From Streptomyces xiamenensis (GTDB taxonomy: Bacteria; Actinomycetota; Actinomycetes; Streptomycetales; Streptomycetaceae), in NCBI RefSeq assembly GCF_000993785.3, contig NZ_CP009922.3, positions 3,844,001 to 3,908,000 of the forward strand: DNA of 64,000 nucleotides, in the 5' to 3' direction. Below are positions 43,026 to 53,224 of this stretch, piece after piece (positions within the stretch are counted from its first letter, which is position 1; every line of letters begins with the position of its first letter). Below the pieces are notes generated by a model. It searched no databases. It was not told the DNA's origin and saw only the letters and a list, made by a program, of their open reading frames with translations. Position numbers and translations under genes: made by a program.

Positions 43026-44537
43026 ATGTCTGGAGTGAGCCGGTTCAAGACCGGCCTGGCGCGGCTGAACTCGCGCGTGTCGGCCTATCGGGCCGCCGCG
43101 GAGCGCGAGATTCAGCGCCGGGAGCGGGAGGCGGAGGAGCGGGTCGCGGGGCGCGCCGAGGACGGCGGGGGTGGGTACGAACATCTGGAGGCGCGGGTCC
43201 GGCGGACCGTGGCCCCGGATGTGCCGGGGCTCGTCGAGGGCCCGCCGGCCGGTGAGGGCGGGGCCTCCGCCGGGAGCGGTGCGGGGGCGAGCGCGGGCGG
43301 CCACGGCGGGGGAGCCGGGCCGGGCGACGCGCAGCCGCCGGCCACCCCTGAGCGTCCGGCGCCCGATGCCGTGATCCCGTGGGGCGTCCGGGTCGCGGCC
43401 GAGGCCGGCTGGCGGATCCTGGTGCTGGCGGCCGTGGTGTGGGTGCTGATCCAGGTGGTGTCGGCGATCAGCCTGCTGGTGATCGCGTTCGCCGCCGGGC
43501 TGCTGGTCACCGCGCTGCTCCAGCCGTTCGTGGGGCGGCTGAAAAGGCTCGGGGTGGGGCGCGGGCTGTCCACCGCGATCGTCTCCATCGGCGGCTTCCT
43601 GGTGATGGGCGGCGTCGGCTGGTTCGTGGTCTGGCAGGTCATCGAGAACACCGACCGGCTGGTGGAGCAGGTCCAGGACGGCATCGACCAGCTGCGCGAC
43701 TGGGTGCTGCAGCTGCCGTTCGGGGTGACCGAGGAGAACATCAACGAGACCGTCGACAATCTCAACAGCTGGATCACCGATCACAGTGACGAGCTGACCT
43801 CGGCCGGTCTGGAGGGCATCAACTACCTCACCCAGTTCCTGTCCGGCGCCGGTGTGGCGCTGTTCGTGACGCTGTTCCTGCTCTACGACGGACGCGGGGT
43901 GTGGTACTGGTTCCTGAAGCTGGTGCCGGCCCAGGCGCGCGAGGGTGTGGCGGGCGCCGGGCCGCGGGCGTGGATCACGCTCACCGGCTATGTGCGCGGC
44001 ACGGTGCTGGTGGCGCTGATCGACGCGCTGGGCATCGGCATCGGGCTGTTCGTGCTGGAGGTGCCGATGGCGGTGCCGCTGGCCGTCATCGTGTTCCTGT
44101 CGGCGTTCGTGCCGCTGGTCGGCGCCATCGCCTCGGGCGCGCTGGCCGTGGTGGTGGCGCTGGTGACCAACGGCCTGTTCACGGCGCTGATGGTGCTGTG
44201 CGTGGTGCTGCTGGTGCAGCAGGTCGAGGGGCACATCCTCCAGCCGTTCATCCTGGGCCGGCTGGTGAAGGTGCATCCGCTGGCCGTGGTGCTCGCGGTG
44301 ACCGCGGGCACGCTGCTGGCCGGTATCCCGGGCGCGGTGGTGGCCGTGCCGCTGGTCGCGGTGGCCAACACGGTGGTCGGCTATCTGCGTGCCTATCAGG
44401 CGGAGGCCGATCTGCGGAACGGTCCGTCGGGGGCGACCATAGCGCCGCTGGCGCCGGTGCGGCCGGCCCCACCGGTGAGCGCTCCGGGGGACGAGCTCGG
44501 CGGCGCCGGACGCGACGGCGACCGGCCCCGGGACTGA
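43026..44537 (+). CDS. AI-2E family (PF01594) transporter
   Basis: A 503-residue polytopic membrane protein. The cytosolic N-terminus (1-115) is charged, then Gly/Ala-rich. Eight or so hydrophobic segments follow, with the family landmarks LLQPFVGRLKRLGVGRGLSTAIV, GYVRGTVLVALIDALGIGIGLFVL and a C-terminal block VEGHILQPFILGRLVKVHPLAVVLAV. Members export varied small molecules or ions; the AI-2 link is only a name. GGAAGAGGGAAACGGG precedes the ATG. The stop lies inside a short tandem repeat. Confidence 0.9.
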   Translation: MSGVSRFKTGLARLNSRVSAYRAAAEREIQRREREAEERVAGRAEDGGGGYEHLEARVRRTVAPDVPGLVEGPPAGEGGASAGSGAGASAGGHGGGAGPGDAQPPATPERPAPDAVIPWGVRVAAEAGWRILVLAAVVWVLIQVVSAISLLVIAFAAGLLVTALLQPFVGRLKRLGVGRGLSTAIVSIGGFLVMGGVGWFVVWQVIENTDRLVEQVQDGIDQLRDWVLQLPFGVTEENINETVDNLNSWITDHSDELTSAGLEGINYLTQFLSGAGVALFVTLFLLYDGRGVWYWFLKLVPAQAREGVAGAGPRAWITLTGYVRGTVLVALIDALGIGIGLFVLEVPMAVPLAVIVFLSAFVPLVGAIASGALAVVVALVTNGLFTALMVLCVVLLVQQVEGHILQPFILGRLVKVHPLAVVLAVTAGTLLAGIPGAVVAVPLVAVANTVVGYLRAYQAEADLRNGPSGATIAPLAPVRPAPPVSAPGDELGGAGRDGDRPRD

Positions 44538-44570
44538 CCCGGGACTGACCCGGGACGGACTTGGGACGGG
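44527..44570 (+). repeat. Four 11-bp tandem units over the transporter stop codon
   Basis: Units CCCGGGACTGA at 44527 and 44538, then CCCGGGACGGA at 44549 and a diverged unit at 44560-44570. The first unit covers the last two sense codons and the TGA, so the expansion left the protein unchanged and added spare stops behind it. Confidence 0.7.
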
Positions 44571-44656
44571 GTGCGACGGCCCCTCTCTCCCGGATGGGTG
44601 GATCACCCGCTTCCCCCGCCGAAGGCTGGGGGGAGCGGTCCCGGCTCCGTCTCCGG

Positions 44657-44680
44657 GCCGCCCGGCCCGGACCGGGCGGC
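44657..44680 (+). terminator. Hairpin in the transporter-EEP gap
   Basis: GCCGCCCGG (44657-44665) and CCGGGCGGC (44672-44680) form a perfect 9-base stem with a 6-base loop, about 120 bases past the transporter stop. The rest of this 308-base gap (44538-44845) has no supported gene. Confidence 0.5.
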
Positions 44681-44845
44681 ATCGCGTCGGCCTGTCCCCA
44701 CGGCCGCGGGCGGCGGATCACGTCAGCCCCTGCACCACAGGACCGATGATCAAGCACGCTCCGCGCGTCACCCGGCGCAGACCCCGCCTGCCACGGCAGA
44801 CACCGGTGCGGTGGCGCCCGCTCACGCGCGGGACCGGACGAAGGG

Positions 44846-45865
44846 ATGACCGTGCCGGAGGAGACCGGGGCGGATACGCCGACGCCGAAGAAGACCTGGC
44901 GCCCGCTGACGTGGTGGCTGGGCGAGGATGCCCGGGGCCGGTCGGTCTGGGGCCGGGGGCGGGTGCTCGCGGCGCTGGCGGTGCTGACGGGCGGACTGTT
45001 GGCGTTCCCCGGCGCCGTCCCCAACACACCGGGCCGTCTTGGCAGTCTGCTGGAGTCCTTCCTGCCCTGGCTCGGCCTGGTGATCGTGGTGCTGTTCGGT
45101 CTCGCGGTGCTGCGGCGTTCTGCCACCGCGCTGATCGCTGTGCTGCTGCCGGTGGTCGCCTGGGCCTCTCTCTTCGGCGGGCTGGTCCGGTCGGCGCAGG
45201 CCGGTGACGCCGATCTCGTCGTGGTGCAGCACAACGTGAGCGACGAGAACGAGGACCCGGCGGGCGCCGCCCGCGCCCTGGTGGACGCGGGGGCCGATCT
45301 CATCGCGCTCCAGGAGCTGTTGCCCTCGGCGTTGCCCGTCTATCGGGAGGAGCTGGCCGCGCGGTATCCGTACCACGAGGTCCGGGGCACCGTGGGGCTC
45401 TGGTCCGTCCACCCGCTGAGCGGCACCCGGGTCGTGGACATCAAGCCCCGGGACATCGAGGAGTACTGGAGCCGGGGGATGCGGACCGTGGTCCACGCGC
45501 CACAGGGCGAGTTCGCGGCGTATGTCGCGCATCTGCCGTCGGTGCGTCTGGGGGGCGGCGGGTTCGCGTCCGCCCGGCGTGACGAGAGCGCCGAACGGCT
45601 GGCGCGGGCCATCGAGGCCGAGGAGCAGGCCCGGGTGGTCCTGCTGGGCGACCTCAACGGCACGGTCGAGGACCGTGGCCTGGCGCCGCTGACGTCCCGG
45701 CTGAACGTTCCGGAGAGCGGCTTCGCCTTCAGCTTCCCCGCGTCCTTCCCCGTGGCCAGGATCGACCAGGTCATGGCGCGCTCCGCGACGGTCTCCCGTA
45801 TTCACACGCTGCCCGCTGTCGGCAGTGACCATCTGCCGGTGGTCGCCCAGCTCCGGTGGGAGTGA
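44846..45865 (+). CDS. Membrane-anchored endonuclease/exonuclease/phosphatase (EEP) family protein
   Basis: A 339-residue protein with three hydrophobic segments in the first 130 residues (RVLAALAVLTGGLLAFPGA, LGLVIVVLFGLAVL, LIAVLLPVVAWASLFGGLV) and a C-terminal EEP domain: VVVQHNVSDEN (Asn), LIALQEL (Glu), LLGDLNGT (Asp/Asn) and GSDHLPVVA (Asp-His), the metal-dependent phosphodiesterase set. The domain should face outside. The substrate may be a nucleic acid, phospholipid or phosphosugar. The ATG follows GGAAGGGATGACC only loosely. Confidence 0.88.
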   Translation: MTVPEETGADTPTPKKTWRPLTWWLGEDARGRSVWGRGRVLAALAVLTGGLLAFPGAVPNTPGRLGSLLESFLPWLGLVIVVLFGLAVLRRSATALIAVLLPVVAWASLFGGLVRSAQAGDADLVVVQHNVSDENEDPAGAARALVDAGADLIALQELLPSALPVYREELAARYPYHEVRGTVGLWSVHPLSGTRVVDIKPRDIEEYWSRGMRTVVHAPQGEFAAYVAHLPSVRLGGGGFASARRDESAERLARAIEAEEQARVVLLGDLNGTVEDRGLAPLTSRLNVPESGFAFSFPASFPVARIDQVMARSATVSRIHTLPAVGSDHLPVVAQLRWE

Positions 45866-45943
45866 GCGGCACCGTGCGGCGTTGACCGCACAGTGCTCCG
45901 GCCCGGGTGCCGGGGCCGGCCGCGGGCGCGCCGGGGAGACCCG

Positions 45944-47806
45944 CTACCCGGCCCAGCCGTGCTGGGGTGGGTGGCGCGCTTCGAGCAGGACGCTCAGGGC
46001 GTCCGTCAGCGGCTGGCTCCATCCTTCCGAGGGCGCGATGTACGCCCAGGCGTCGACCGGGTTGGAGCCGTAGCGGTGGCCGTGCGGCGCGGGCGACCCG
46101 TACGAGACGGCCATGTCGACCGTCGTCTGCCAGAAGGTGACGAACGGGAACCAGTCGATCTGCGAGGTGACGTCCGGGCCCAGCGGCTCGTTCATCCATT
46201 CGGGCCGCTGGAAGAGCAGATCGGGTGACCACCACACGACCGGGTCGGAGGCGTTCTGGAGGTAGATCACCCGCGGTTCCTCCCAGGGGCCCGGTTCCAG
46301 CAGCAGGTCCCGCTCGGGGAACTGGGCGAACCGTACGTGCCTCCCGCCGTCGTACACCGGGCGCCACACGGGGCTGCCGGGGTCGCGGCCGGCGGTGAGT
46401 TCGCTGTGGAGCGGGGAGAAGTCGGGCGGGCCGACCAGCAGCGCGCCGTCGGTGCGGGCGAGCAGATCCTCCAGGCCGTCGAAGGCGTCCTCGATGGCGG
46501 TGACGGCGAGGGACTCGCCGAAGACGACGAGCTTGGGGCGGTTGTCCTCGGGCAGCTGTGACCAGTGCTCCCACACGGCGTCCACCAGTTCGCGGGTGGC
46601 GTTGCCGGCCTCCTCGCGGTCCACCACGAACGAGGCCCAGCTGGGGAGGTAGGAGTACTGCATGGTGACGACCGCGGTGTCGCCGCCGTGCATGAACTCC
46701 AGCGCCTCCACCGTGGTGGGGTTGATCCAGCCGGTGCCGGTGGTGCCGGCGATGGCGAGCACCTCGCGGTCGAAGGCCCCGGTGCGCTCCAGTTCCCGCA
46801 CGGCCAGCGCGGCGCCGTCCGGGTACGCGCCGTAGGCGGCGCGGCCCACGTACACCCGGATGGGCGGCTGGGCGGGGCGCCCGGTGAACTGGGTGATCTC
46901 CTCGGTGGACAGCACCGTTCCGGTGAAGGTGCGGCCCTTGTTGCCGAGGTCCTCCCAGGAGATCAGCGAGTCGGGGCTGCCGGAGACCATGGGGGAGTAC
47001 GGGCGCATCACGCCGTCGTCGGTGCTGCGGTCCTTGGCCGCGGAGAGCCGGTCGGCGATGGTGAGTACGCCGCGGTCCCACACCACGTCGCGGGTGCCGT
47101 AGACCACGATGAGGCTGGTGAGGGCCAGGCCGAGGGCGACGGCCAGCGGCCAGGGCACGAAGCGGTTGAGCCAGCGGGTGATCAGGCGGGTCAGCAGCCG
47201 GATGGCGCGGGCGACGGCCACGAAGAGCACCAGCACACCGAGCGAGATCAGCGCGATCATGAGGGAGTGCCAGGTCAGGGTGGGTGGCAGTTCCTGGAGC
47301 CGGCGCAGTTCGCGCTGCATGTCGGCGCTGCGGCCGAGCATGATCGCGACCGCGAACGGGAGCAGCAGTTCGTACCCCAGCCAGGCGCGGGCACGAAGGC
47401 GGGGGCTGGGCTGCCAGGGCAGTAGCCGGTAGAGCGAGGAGACGGTGGAGCCCAGGCCGTAGCCGATGGCGGCGGTGATGCCGCCGATGGCGCCCTGGTA
47501 GTACCAGGGGCGCGGCACCAGGGAGGGGGTGAGGGAGAGCCAGAAGAAGAAGGTGGCGACCAGGCAGGCGGTGAGGTCGGGCCAGCGGCGCATCAGCCAT
47601 TCGGAGCTGGGCCGGTCCCAGTAGGGCTTGCGGGCGTAGCCGAGGGCCAGGTCCGTGGTGCGGCGGGTGGCGGTGTGCAGCGCGGCGCCGGCGCGTTCGG
47701 CCACGGTGAATGGGGGTGCGGGAGGGGCGGGAGAGGTGGCCGGGTCCGCTGGGGCTGCGGGCTGCGGGGTGCCCCCGTCGTCGCCGTCCCCCGAGGTGTG
47801 CTGCAT
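45944..47806 (-). CDS. Membrane alpha/beta-hydrolase family protein (Abhydrolase_9 type)
   Basis: A 620-residue protein. A Pro/Ala-rich N-terminus (1-60) leads to four hydrophobic segments between about 80 and 250. The alpha/beta-hydrolase catalytic domain (about 300-600) follows, with nucleophile motif VVFGESLAV (GxSxA variant of the elbow) and a late DPVVWW acid region plus C-terminal His-rich part. This matches the actinobacterial Abhydrolase_9 N- plus C-terminal architecture; reported relatives are esterase/lipase-like but substrates are not defined. The ATG at 47806 has GGAGA upstream. It is convergent with the EEP gene and divergent from catalase over 194 bases. Confidence 0.87.
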   Translation of the reverse strand: MQHTSGDGDDGGTPQPAAPADPATSPAPPAPPFTVAERAGAALHTATRRTTDLALGYARKPYWDRPSSEWLMRRWPDLTACLVATFFFWLSLTPSLVPRPWYYQGAIGGITAAIGYGLGSTVSSLYRLLPWQPSPRLRARAWLGYELLLPFAVAIMLGRSADMQRELRRLQELPPTLTWHSLMIALISLGVLVLFVAVARAIRLLTRLITRWLNRFVPWPLAVALGLALTSLIVVYGTRDVVWDRGVLTIADRLSAAKDRSTDDGVMRPYSPMVSGSPDSLISWEDLGNKGRTFTGTVLSTEEITQFTGRPAQPPIRVYVGRAAYGAYPDGAALAVRELERTGAFDREVLAIAGTTGTGWINPTTVEALEFMHGGDTAVVTMQYSYLPSWASFVVDREEAGNATRELVDAVWEHWSQLPEDNRPKLVVFGESLAVTAIEDAFDGLEDLLARTDGALLVGPPDFSPLHSELTAGRDPGSPVWRPVYDGGRHVRFAQFPERDLLLEPGPWEEPRVIYLQNASDPVVWWSPDLLFQRPEWMNEPLGPDVTSQIDWFPFVTFWQTTVDMAVSYGSPAPHGHRYGSNPVDAWAYIAPSEGWSQPLTDALSVLLEARHPPQHGWAG

Positions 47807-48000
47807 TGTCTGTCTCCGACCGCTCCCTATGGCGTGACTCCCCGTGTCCACGCGCCAGTGGGACAGACGCAGCGGTAATGGGCCGAGTTGCTTGCTTCCG
47901 CGTTGAACAAACTACAGGTCTTGACGGAGTCCAATCGGTTGCCGATGCGACGGGACCGCGATTCGCTGGTCGGGACCCGCAGTCGGGAGGAGGCTTCGCC

Positions 48001-49443
48001 ATGGACCACACCACCAACAACGCCGGCGTACCGGTGGAGAGCGACGAGCACTCACTGACGGTTTCGCCGGACGGTCCCGTCCTGCTCCAGGACCACTATC
48101 TGATCGAGAAGATGGCGCAGTTCAACCGGGAGCGGGTGCCGGAACGGGTGGTGCACGCCAAGGGCGGCGGCGCGTACGGCACCTTCACGGTGACCGGGGA
48201 CGTGAGCGAGCTGACCCGGGCCGACCTGTTCCAGCCGGGGCGGCGCACCCGGATGCTGGCGCGGTTCTCGACGGTGGCGGGGGAGCAGGGCAGCCCGGAC
48301 AGCTGGCGGGACCCGCGCGGCTTCGCGCTGAAGTTCTACACCCAGGAGGGGAACTACGACCTGGTCGGGAACAACACTCCGGTGTTCTTCGTCCGCGACC
48401 CGCAGAAGTTCCAGGACTTCATCCGCTCGCAGAAGCGTCACCCGGGCAGTGGATTGCGCGACCACGACATGCAGTGGGACTTCTGGACCCTGTCGCCGGA
48501 GTCGGCGCACATGGTCACGTGGCTGATGGGCGACCGGGGCATCCCGCGCACCTGGCGGCACATGAACGGGTACGGCTCCCACACCTACCTGTGGGTGAAC
48601 GCGGCCGGCGAGCGGCACTGGGTGAAGTACCACCTGAAGACGGACCAGGGCATCGACTTCCTCACCCAGACGGAGGCGGACGAGCTGGCGGGCCAGGACG
48701 CGGACGCGCACCGCCGCGACCTGTACACGGCGATCGACCGCGGCGAGGCGCCGACCTGGACGATGTACGTGCAGGCGATGCCGTTCGAGGACGCGCCCGA
48801 CTACCGCTTCAACCCCTTCGACCTCACCAAGGTGTGGCCGCACGGCGACTACCCGCTGATCGAGGTGGGCCGGATGCGGCTGGAGGAGAACCCGGAGGAC
48901 TACTTCGTCCACATCGAGCAGGCCGCCTTCGAGCCGTCCTCGCTGGTGCCGGGGATCGGGCCCTCGCCGGACAAGATGCTGCTGGGCCGGCTGTTCTCCT
49001 ATCCGGACACCCACCGCTACCGCATCGGCCCCAACTACGCCCAGCTGCCGCCGAACCGTCCGGTCGTCCCGGTGCGCTCGTACGCCAAGGACGGCCCGAT
49101 GCGCTACGAGCCGGCCAGGACGGCGGCACCGTACGCGCCGAACTCCTACGGTGGCCCGGCCGCCGACACCGCCCGGTACGGGGAGCCGGCCGGCTGGCGG
49201 ACGGCGGGCGAGATGGTGCGGGCCGCGTACACGCTGCACTCCGAGGACGACGACTTCGGGCAGGCCGGGACGATGGTGCGCACCGTGCTGGACGACGCGG
49301 CCAGGACGCGTCTGGTGAGCAATGTGGCCGGCCATCTGAAGGAGGACGTGAGCCCGCCGGTGCTGCGCCGCGCGCTGGACTACTGGCGCAGCGTCGACGC
49401 CGCCATCGGGGACCGCATCGCGGCGGAAGTCAACGGCGCTTAG
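48001..49443 (+). CDS. katA: Monofunctional haem catalase (small subunit, clade 3 type)
   Basis: A 480-residue catalase that destroys H2O2. The distal His52 is in [15 protein letters not shown], the distal Asn in [16 protein letters not shown], and the proximal haem ligand Tyr334 in [12 protein letters not shown]. Length and the FIRSQKRHP region fit small-subunit NADPH-binding catalases. GGGAGGAGG sits about 8 bases before the ATG. The 194-base divergent gap contains TTGAACAAAC...TTGACGG, which may include its promoter. In Streptomyces such genes are often under a Fur-like repressor, but none is adjacent here. Confidence 0.95.
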   Translation: MDHTTNNAGVPVESDEHSLTVSPDGPVLLQDHYLIEKMAQFNRERVPERVVHAKGGGAYGTFTVTGDVSELTRADLFQPGRRTRMLARFSTVAGEQGSPDSWRDPRGFALKFYTQEGNYDLVGNNTPVFFVRDPQKFQDFIRSQKRHPGSGLRDHDMQWDFWTLSPESAHMVTWLMGDRGIPRTWRHMNGYGSHTYLWVNAAGERHWVKYHLKTDQGIDFLTQTEADELAGQDADAHRRDLYTAIDRGEAPTWTMYVQAMPFEDAPDYRFNPFDLTKVWPHGDYPLIEVGRMRLEENPEDYFVHIEQAAFEPSSLVPGIGPSPDKMLLGRLFSYPDTHRYRIGPNYAQLPPNRPVVPVRSYAKDGPMRYEPARTAAPYAPNSYGGPAADTARYGEPAGWRTAGEMVRAAYTLHSEDDDFGQAGTMVRTVLDDAARTRLVSNVAGHLKEDVSPPVLRRALDYWRSVDAAIGDRIAAEVNGA

Positions 49444-49511
49444 CCCATTCGGGGTTGGTGCTGCGCAGGGCCCTTGATCATTGATGCAGGTCAAGGGCTA
49501 TGCAATCTGGG

Positions 49512-49541
49512 TATACACGCGGTTTATACGTGGTGTGTATA
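49512..49541. promoter_or_regulatory. Inverted repeat, candidate PadR operator
   Basis: TATACAC at 49512-49518 and GTGTATA at 49535-49541 form a perfect 7-base dyad with a 16-base spacer that holds a further TATAC. It lies just upstream of the PadR start at 49551, in an AT-rich window, and probably covers the promoter. The short distance to the ATG suggests a leaderless or near-leaderless transcript. Autorepression by the PadR protein is the simplest reading. Confidence 0.6.
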
Positions 49542-49550
49542 GTGACGGCC

Positions 49551-50075
49551 ATGTCCATCGGTCACACCCTGCTCGCGCTCCTGGAAGCCGGCCCCAGACA
49601 CGGCTACGACCTCAAGCGCACCTTCGACGATCACTTCGGCCAGGACCGCCCGCTGCACTACGGGCAGGTCTACTCCACGATGTCCCGGCTGCTGAAGAAC
49701 GGCCTGGTCGAGGTCGACGGCATCGAGGCGGGTGGCGGACCCGAGCGCAAGCGCTACGCCATCACCGACGCCGGCATCACCGACGTCGACGCCTGGCTCG
49801 GCACCCCCGAGAAGCCCGAGCCCTACCTCCAGTCCACGCTCTACACCAAGGTCGTCCTCGCTCTGCTCACCCGGCGCGACGCCAACCGGATCCTGGACAC
49901 CCAGCGTGCCGAACACCTGCGGCTGATGCGGCAGCTCACCCGGCGCAAGAGCAGCGGCGACCTCGCCGACCAGCTCATCTGCGACCACGCCCTGTTCCAT
50001 CTCGAAGCCGATCTGCGCTGGCTCGAAATGGCCGCCGCACGCCTGGAACGGCTCGCCAAGGAGATCCACCCGTGA
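49551..50075 (+). CDS. PadR family transcriptional regulator
   Basis: A 174-residue PadR protein: N-terminal winged helix (IGHTLLALLEAGPRHGYDLKRTFDDHFG, then YGQVYSTMSRLLKNGLVEVDG and GPERKRYAITDAG) and a C-terminal Vir-type dimerisation region. ATG 49551 was chosen because the fold starts at once and a dyad ends 10 bases upstream. It overlaps the ABC ATPase gene by 4 bases (GTGA) and so likely controls this transporter, as PadR proteins commonly do for adjacent drug or peptide exporters. Confidence 0.92.
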   Translation: MSIGHTLLALLEAGPRHGYDLKRTFDDHFGQDRPLHYGQVYSTMSRLLKNGLVEVDGIEAGGGPERKRYAITDAGITDVDAWLGTPEKPEPYLQSTLYTKVVLALLTRRDANRILDTQRAEHLRLMRQLTRRKSSGDLADQLICDHALFHLEADLRWLEMAAARLERLAKEIHP

Positions 50076-50749
50076 CAGCCCTGCTCACCGCGAACGACCT
50101 GCACAAGTCCTACGCCAGCACCCCCGCCCTCGCCGGCGCCGACTTCTCCATCGACGCCGGCGAAGTCGTCGCCGTCATGGGCCCCTCCGGATCCGGCAAG
50201 TCCACCCTGCTGCACTGCCTGGCCGGCCTGGTCCCGCCCGACCAGGGCACCGTCCGCTACCAGGGCCGCGACCTGGCCGCCCTCTCGGACGCCGAACGCA
50301 GCGCCCTGCGCCGCGCCGACTTCGGCTTCGTCTTCCAGTTCGGCCGGCTCGTCCCCGAACTGAGCTGCGTCGAGAACGTCGCCCTCCCGCTGCGCCTCAC
50401 CGGCACCAAGCGCAAGGAGGCCGAGGCCCGCGCCACCGAATGGCTCGCCCGCCTGGAAGTGGACGACGTACGCCACCACCGCCCCGGGCAGGTCTCCGGC
50501 GGCCAGGGCCAGCGCGTCGCCGTCGCCCGTGCCCTCGTCAACAACCCGCGGGTGGTCTTCGCCGACGAGCCCACCGGCGCTCTCGACTCCCTCAACGGCG
50601 AACGTGTCATGCAACTGCTCGTCGAGGCCGCCCAGGAGTCGGCCGCCGCCATCGTCCTGGTCACCCACGAATCACGGGTCGCCGCCTTCTCCGACCGCGA
50701 GGTCGTCGTCCGTGACGGCAAGGCGCGCGACATGGCGGGGGCGGCATGA
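50072..50749 (+). CDS. ABC transporter ATP-binding protein (MacB/LolD type)
   Basis: A 225-residue ABC ATPase: Walker A GPSGSGKSTLLHCL, Q-loop FVFQFGRLVPEL, signature VSGGQGQRVAVARAL, Walker B VVFADEPTGALD and H-loop VTHE. The type belongs with FtsX-like permeases that move substrates by mechanotransmission rather than as classic exporters. The stop overlaps the permease ATG (ATGA), so three genes (padR, ATPase, permease) are coupled. Confidence 0.95.
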   Translation: MTALLTANDLHKSYASTPALAGADFSIDAGEVVAVMGPSGSGKSTLLHCLAGLVPPDQGTVRYQGRDLAALSDAERSALRRADFGFVFQFGRLVPELSCVENVALPLRLTGTKRKEAEARATEWLARLEVDDVRHHRPGQVSGGQGQRVAVARALVNNPRVVFADEPTGALDSLNGERVMQLLVEAAQESAAAIVLVTHESRVAAFSDREVVVRDGKARDMAGAA

Positions 50750-53130
50750 CAACGCCGGTCTCCGTGTGGACACGGGATCTGCTCATGGGCGTCCGGTTCG
50801 CCGTCGCCGGCGGCCGGCCCGGCTGGGCCCGCACCACCCTCACCGCCATAGGCGTCGGCCTCGGCGTCGCCCTGCTGCTGTTCGCCGCCTCCGCGCCCAG
50901 CGTGCTCCAGAACGTGGACAGCCGCGCCGACGCCCGCGTACCGATCTGGTACGAGGACCTGGCGCCCGGTCCCGACACCCTGCGCTACGAGAGCATCCCC
51001 ACCGTCTACCACGGGGCGCAGGTCACCGGCATGCTCCTGCAGCCCGACGCGGGCGAGGCCACCACGGCCACCCCGCCCCCGGGCGTCGCCGCCTTCCCGG
51101 CACCCGGCGAGATGGTGGTCTCCCCGGCCCTGAAGCGCCTCCTGGACTCCTCCGGCCACGAGGTCCTGCGGGAACGGCTCGCCGGGTACGAGATCACCGG
51201 CACCATCGGCGACGCCGGACTGCGGGGCCCGGCCGAACTCGTCTTCTACATGGGCACCGACACCCTCACCGACGCCGCCGCCGACGGCACGCCGCACCAC
51301 AACCGCACCGACGCCTTCGGCGCCAGCTACCCGCCCACACCCCTGAGCCCCATGCTGATCCTGCTCATCCTGGTGATCTGCGTGGTGCTGCTCATGCCGG
51401 TGGCCGTCTTCATCGCCACCGCCGTACGGTTCGGCGGCGAACGCCGCGACCAGCGTCTGGCCGCCCTGCGCCTGGTCGGCGCCGACCGCTCCGGCACCCG
51501 CCGCATCGCCGCGGGGGAGGCGCTGGCCGGTGCTCTGCTCGGCCTCGCGGTCGGCCTGCTGTTCTTCCTGCTGCTGCGCCAGGCCGCCTCCCACATCACC
51601 CTCGCCGGGACGAGCGCCTTCCCCGCCGACTTCGTGCCCAGCGCGCCGCTGGCCGTCCTCATCCTGGCCGCCGTGCCGCTGTCCGCCGTCCTGGTCACGC
51701 TGTTCGCACTGCGCGGCGTCGCCATCGAACCCCTGGGCGTCGTCCGGGAGTCGGCCGACCGCCCCCGGCGGCTGTGGTGGCGGCTGGTGCCGGCCGCACT
51801 GGGCCTCATGCTGCTGCTCCCGCTGGCCGGTGCCTACTCCGCCGGCAGCGGCGGGGCCCGCGAACTCCAGGCCGGCGCGGGCATCGTCCTGGTCCTGGTC
51901 GGCGCCACCGCCTTCCTGCCGTGGCTCGTGGAACGCGGCGTCGCCGCCTTCCGCGGCGGCCCCGTCTCCTGGCAGCTGGCCGTCCGCCGGCTCCAGCTGG
52001 GCAGCGGCTCCGCCTCCCGCGCGGTCAGCGGCATCACCGTCGCCGTCGCCGGGGCCATCGCCCTGCAGATGCTGTTCGGCGGCGTACAGGCCGAGGAGAG
52101 CGGCCCCACCGGTTACGACACCGACGAGGCCCAGATCCAGGTCGTCTCCTCCGGCATGACCGCCGAGAGCAGCACCGGGATGCTCGGCGAACTCTCCGGC
52201 ACCCAGGGCGTGCTGGACATCTTCGGCAGCTACTCCGGCTACGCGGTCCGGCCCGAGGACCGCCAACTGCCCGGCGAACTGGTGGCCCCCGGCGTGTACA
52301 TCGCCGACTGCACCACCCTGCGGAAGATGGCCGACCTCCCCGACTGCGCCAACGGCGACGTCTTCCTCGCCGCCGACCCCGACGACCCGGGGGAGGGGAC
52401 CTTCCCGCTGCCCGGCCCCGGCGACACCGTCGACGTGAGCGTCGACGCCGACGGCGCGGCCTGGGACCCGGACCGCGCCGGGCCCGACCTGTGGACCGTC
52501 CCGGACGACGCCCTCCGTGTCGATTCCGTCGGCGACCCGCTGGGCCGCTGGGCCCACGGCATCCTGGCCACCCCCGGCGCGCTGGACGGCTCACGCTTCG
52601 GCGGCGGCTTCACCGAAGTGCTGATCAACGTGGACCCGGACGACCGGGTCGACACCGTCGAGCGGCTGCGCACCGTCCTGTTCGGGATGCCCGAGCGCCC
52701 CGCGCTGTGGGAGATCCAGTCGGCGTGGACCTCCGACGAGTTCGCCTCTATCCAGCGCGGGCTGCTCATCGGCTCGATCGCCGTGCTCGCCCTGATCGGG
52801 GCCAGCATGATCGTCTCCCAGCTGGAACAACTGCGCGAGCGCAAGCGGCTGCTGGCCTCCCTGGTGGCCTTCGGCACCAAACGCACCACGCTGAGCGCCT
52901 CCGTGCTGTGGCAGACCGCCGTCCCGGTGGCCCTGGGCCTGACCGTGGCCAGCGTCGCCGGTACGGTGCTGGGCTTCGTCCTGATGCGGATGGTGGGCCT
53001 GCGGGTCACCGACTGGTTCGGCTTCCTGCCCATGGCGGCGGCCGGACTCGTGGTGATCGCCGTGGTCACCCTGGCCAGCATGCCGCTGCTGTGGCGGCTG
53101 ATGCGGCCCGAGGGGCTCCGGACGGAGTGA
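50746..53130 (+). CDS. FtsX-like ABC transporter permease (double FtsX)
   Basis: A 794-residue permease with an N-terminal helix (GWARTTLTAIGVGLGVALLLFAA), a first extracellular domain, a first FtsX core (MLILLILVICVVLLMPVAVFIATAVRFGGERRDQRLAALRLVGA), a central set of helices, a second extracellular domain (about 440-660) and a second FtsX core at the C-terminus (LLIGSIAVLALIGASMIVSQLEQLRERKRLLASLVAFG). Ten hydrophobic segments in all. The substrate is unknown: antimicrobial peptides, lipids or drug-like molecules are usual for PadR-linked systems. A 20-base-stem terminator follows. Confidence 0.93.
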   Translation: MTTPVSVWTRDLLMGVRFAVAGGRPGWARTTLTAIGVGLGVALLLFAASAPSVLQNVDSRADARVPIWYEDLAPGPDTLRYESIPTVYHGAQVTGMLLQPDAGEATTATPPPGVAAFPAPGEMVVSPALKRLLDSSGHEVLRERLAGYEITGTIGDAGLRGPAELVFYMGTDTLTDAAADGTPHHNRTDAFGASYPPTPLSPMLILLILVICVVLLMPVAVFIATAVRFGGERRDQRLAALRLVGADRSGTRRIAAGEALAGALLGLAVGLLFFLLLRQAASHITLAGTSAFPADFVPSAPLAVLILAAVPLSAVLVTLFALRGVAIEPLGVVRESADRPRRLWWRLVPAALGLMLLLPLAGAYSAGSGGARELQAGAGIVLVLVGATAFLPWLVERGVAAFRGGPVSWQLAVRRLQLGSGSASRAVSGITVAVAGAIALQMLFGGVQAEESGPTGYDTDEAQIQVVSSGMTAESSTGMLGELSGTQGVLDIFGSYSGYAVRPEDRQLPGELVAPGVYIADCTTLRKMADLPDCANGDVFLAADPDDPGEGTFPLPGPGDTVDVSVDADGAAWDPDRAGPDLWTVPDDALRVDSVGDPLGRWAHGILATPGALDGSRFGGGFTEVLINVDPDDRVDTVERLRTVLFGMPERPALWEIQSAWTSDEFASIQRGLLIGSIAVLALIGASMIVSQLEQLRERKRLLASLVAFGTKRTTLSASVLWQTAVPVALGLTVASVAGTVLGFVLMRMVGLRVTDWFGFLPMAAAGLVVIAVVTLASMPLLWRLMRPEGLRTE

Positions 53131-53147
53131 CCGGCTGAACCCCGCGC

Positions 53148-53202
53148 CGGGCCGGGCCACCACGCGTGCGAGCACACCGAAAACGCGTGGTGGCCCGGCC
53201 CG
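53148..53202 (+). terminator. 20-bp perfect stem terminator after the ABC operon
   Basis: The arm at 53148-53167 (CGGGCCGGGCCACCACGCGT) is the exact reverse complement of 53183-53202, with a 15-base loop. It is the most stable hairpin noticed in the window and begins 18 bases after the permease stop. It also lies just upstream of the next ATG at 53225, insulating that gene. Confidence 0.85.
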
Positions 53203-53224
53203 TGCCGCCGGTACGGTGCCGGCC

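Noticed and set aside
44746-45207. Small frame starting 100 bases before the EEP gene
   Set aside because: Arg-rich translation out of frame with the EEP protein and lacking coding bias.
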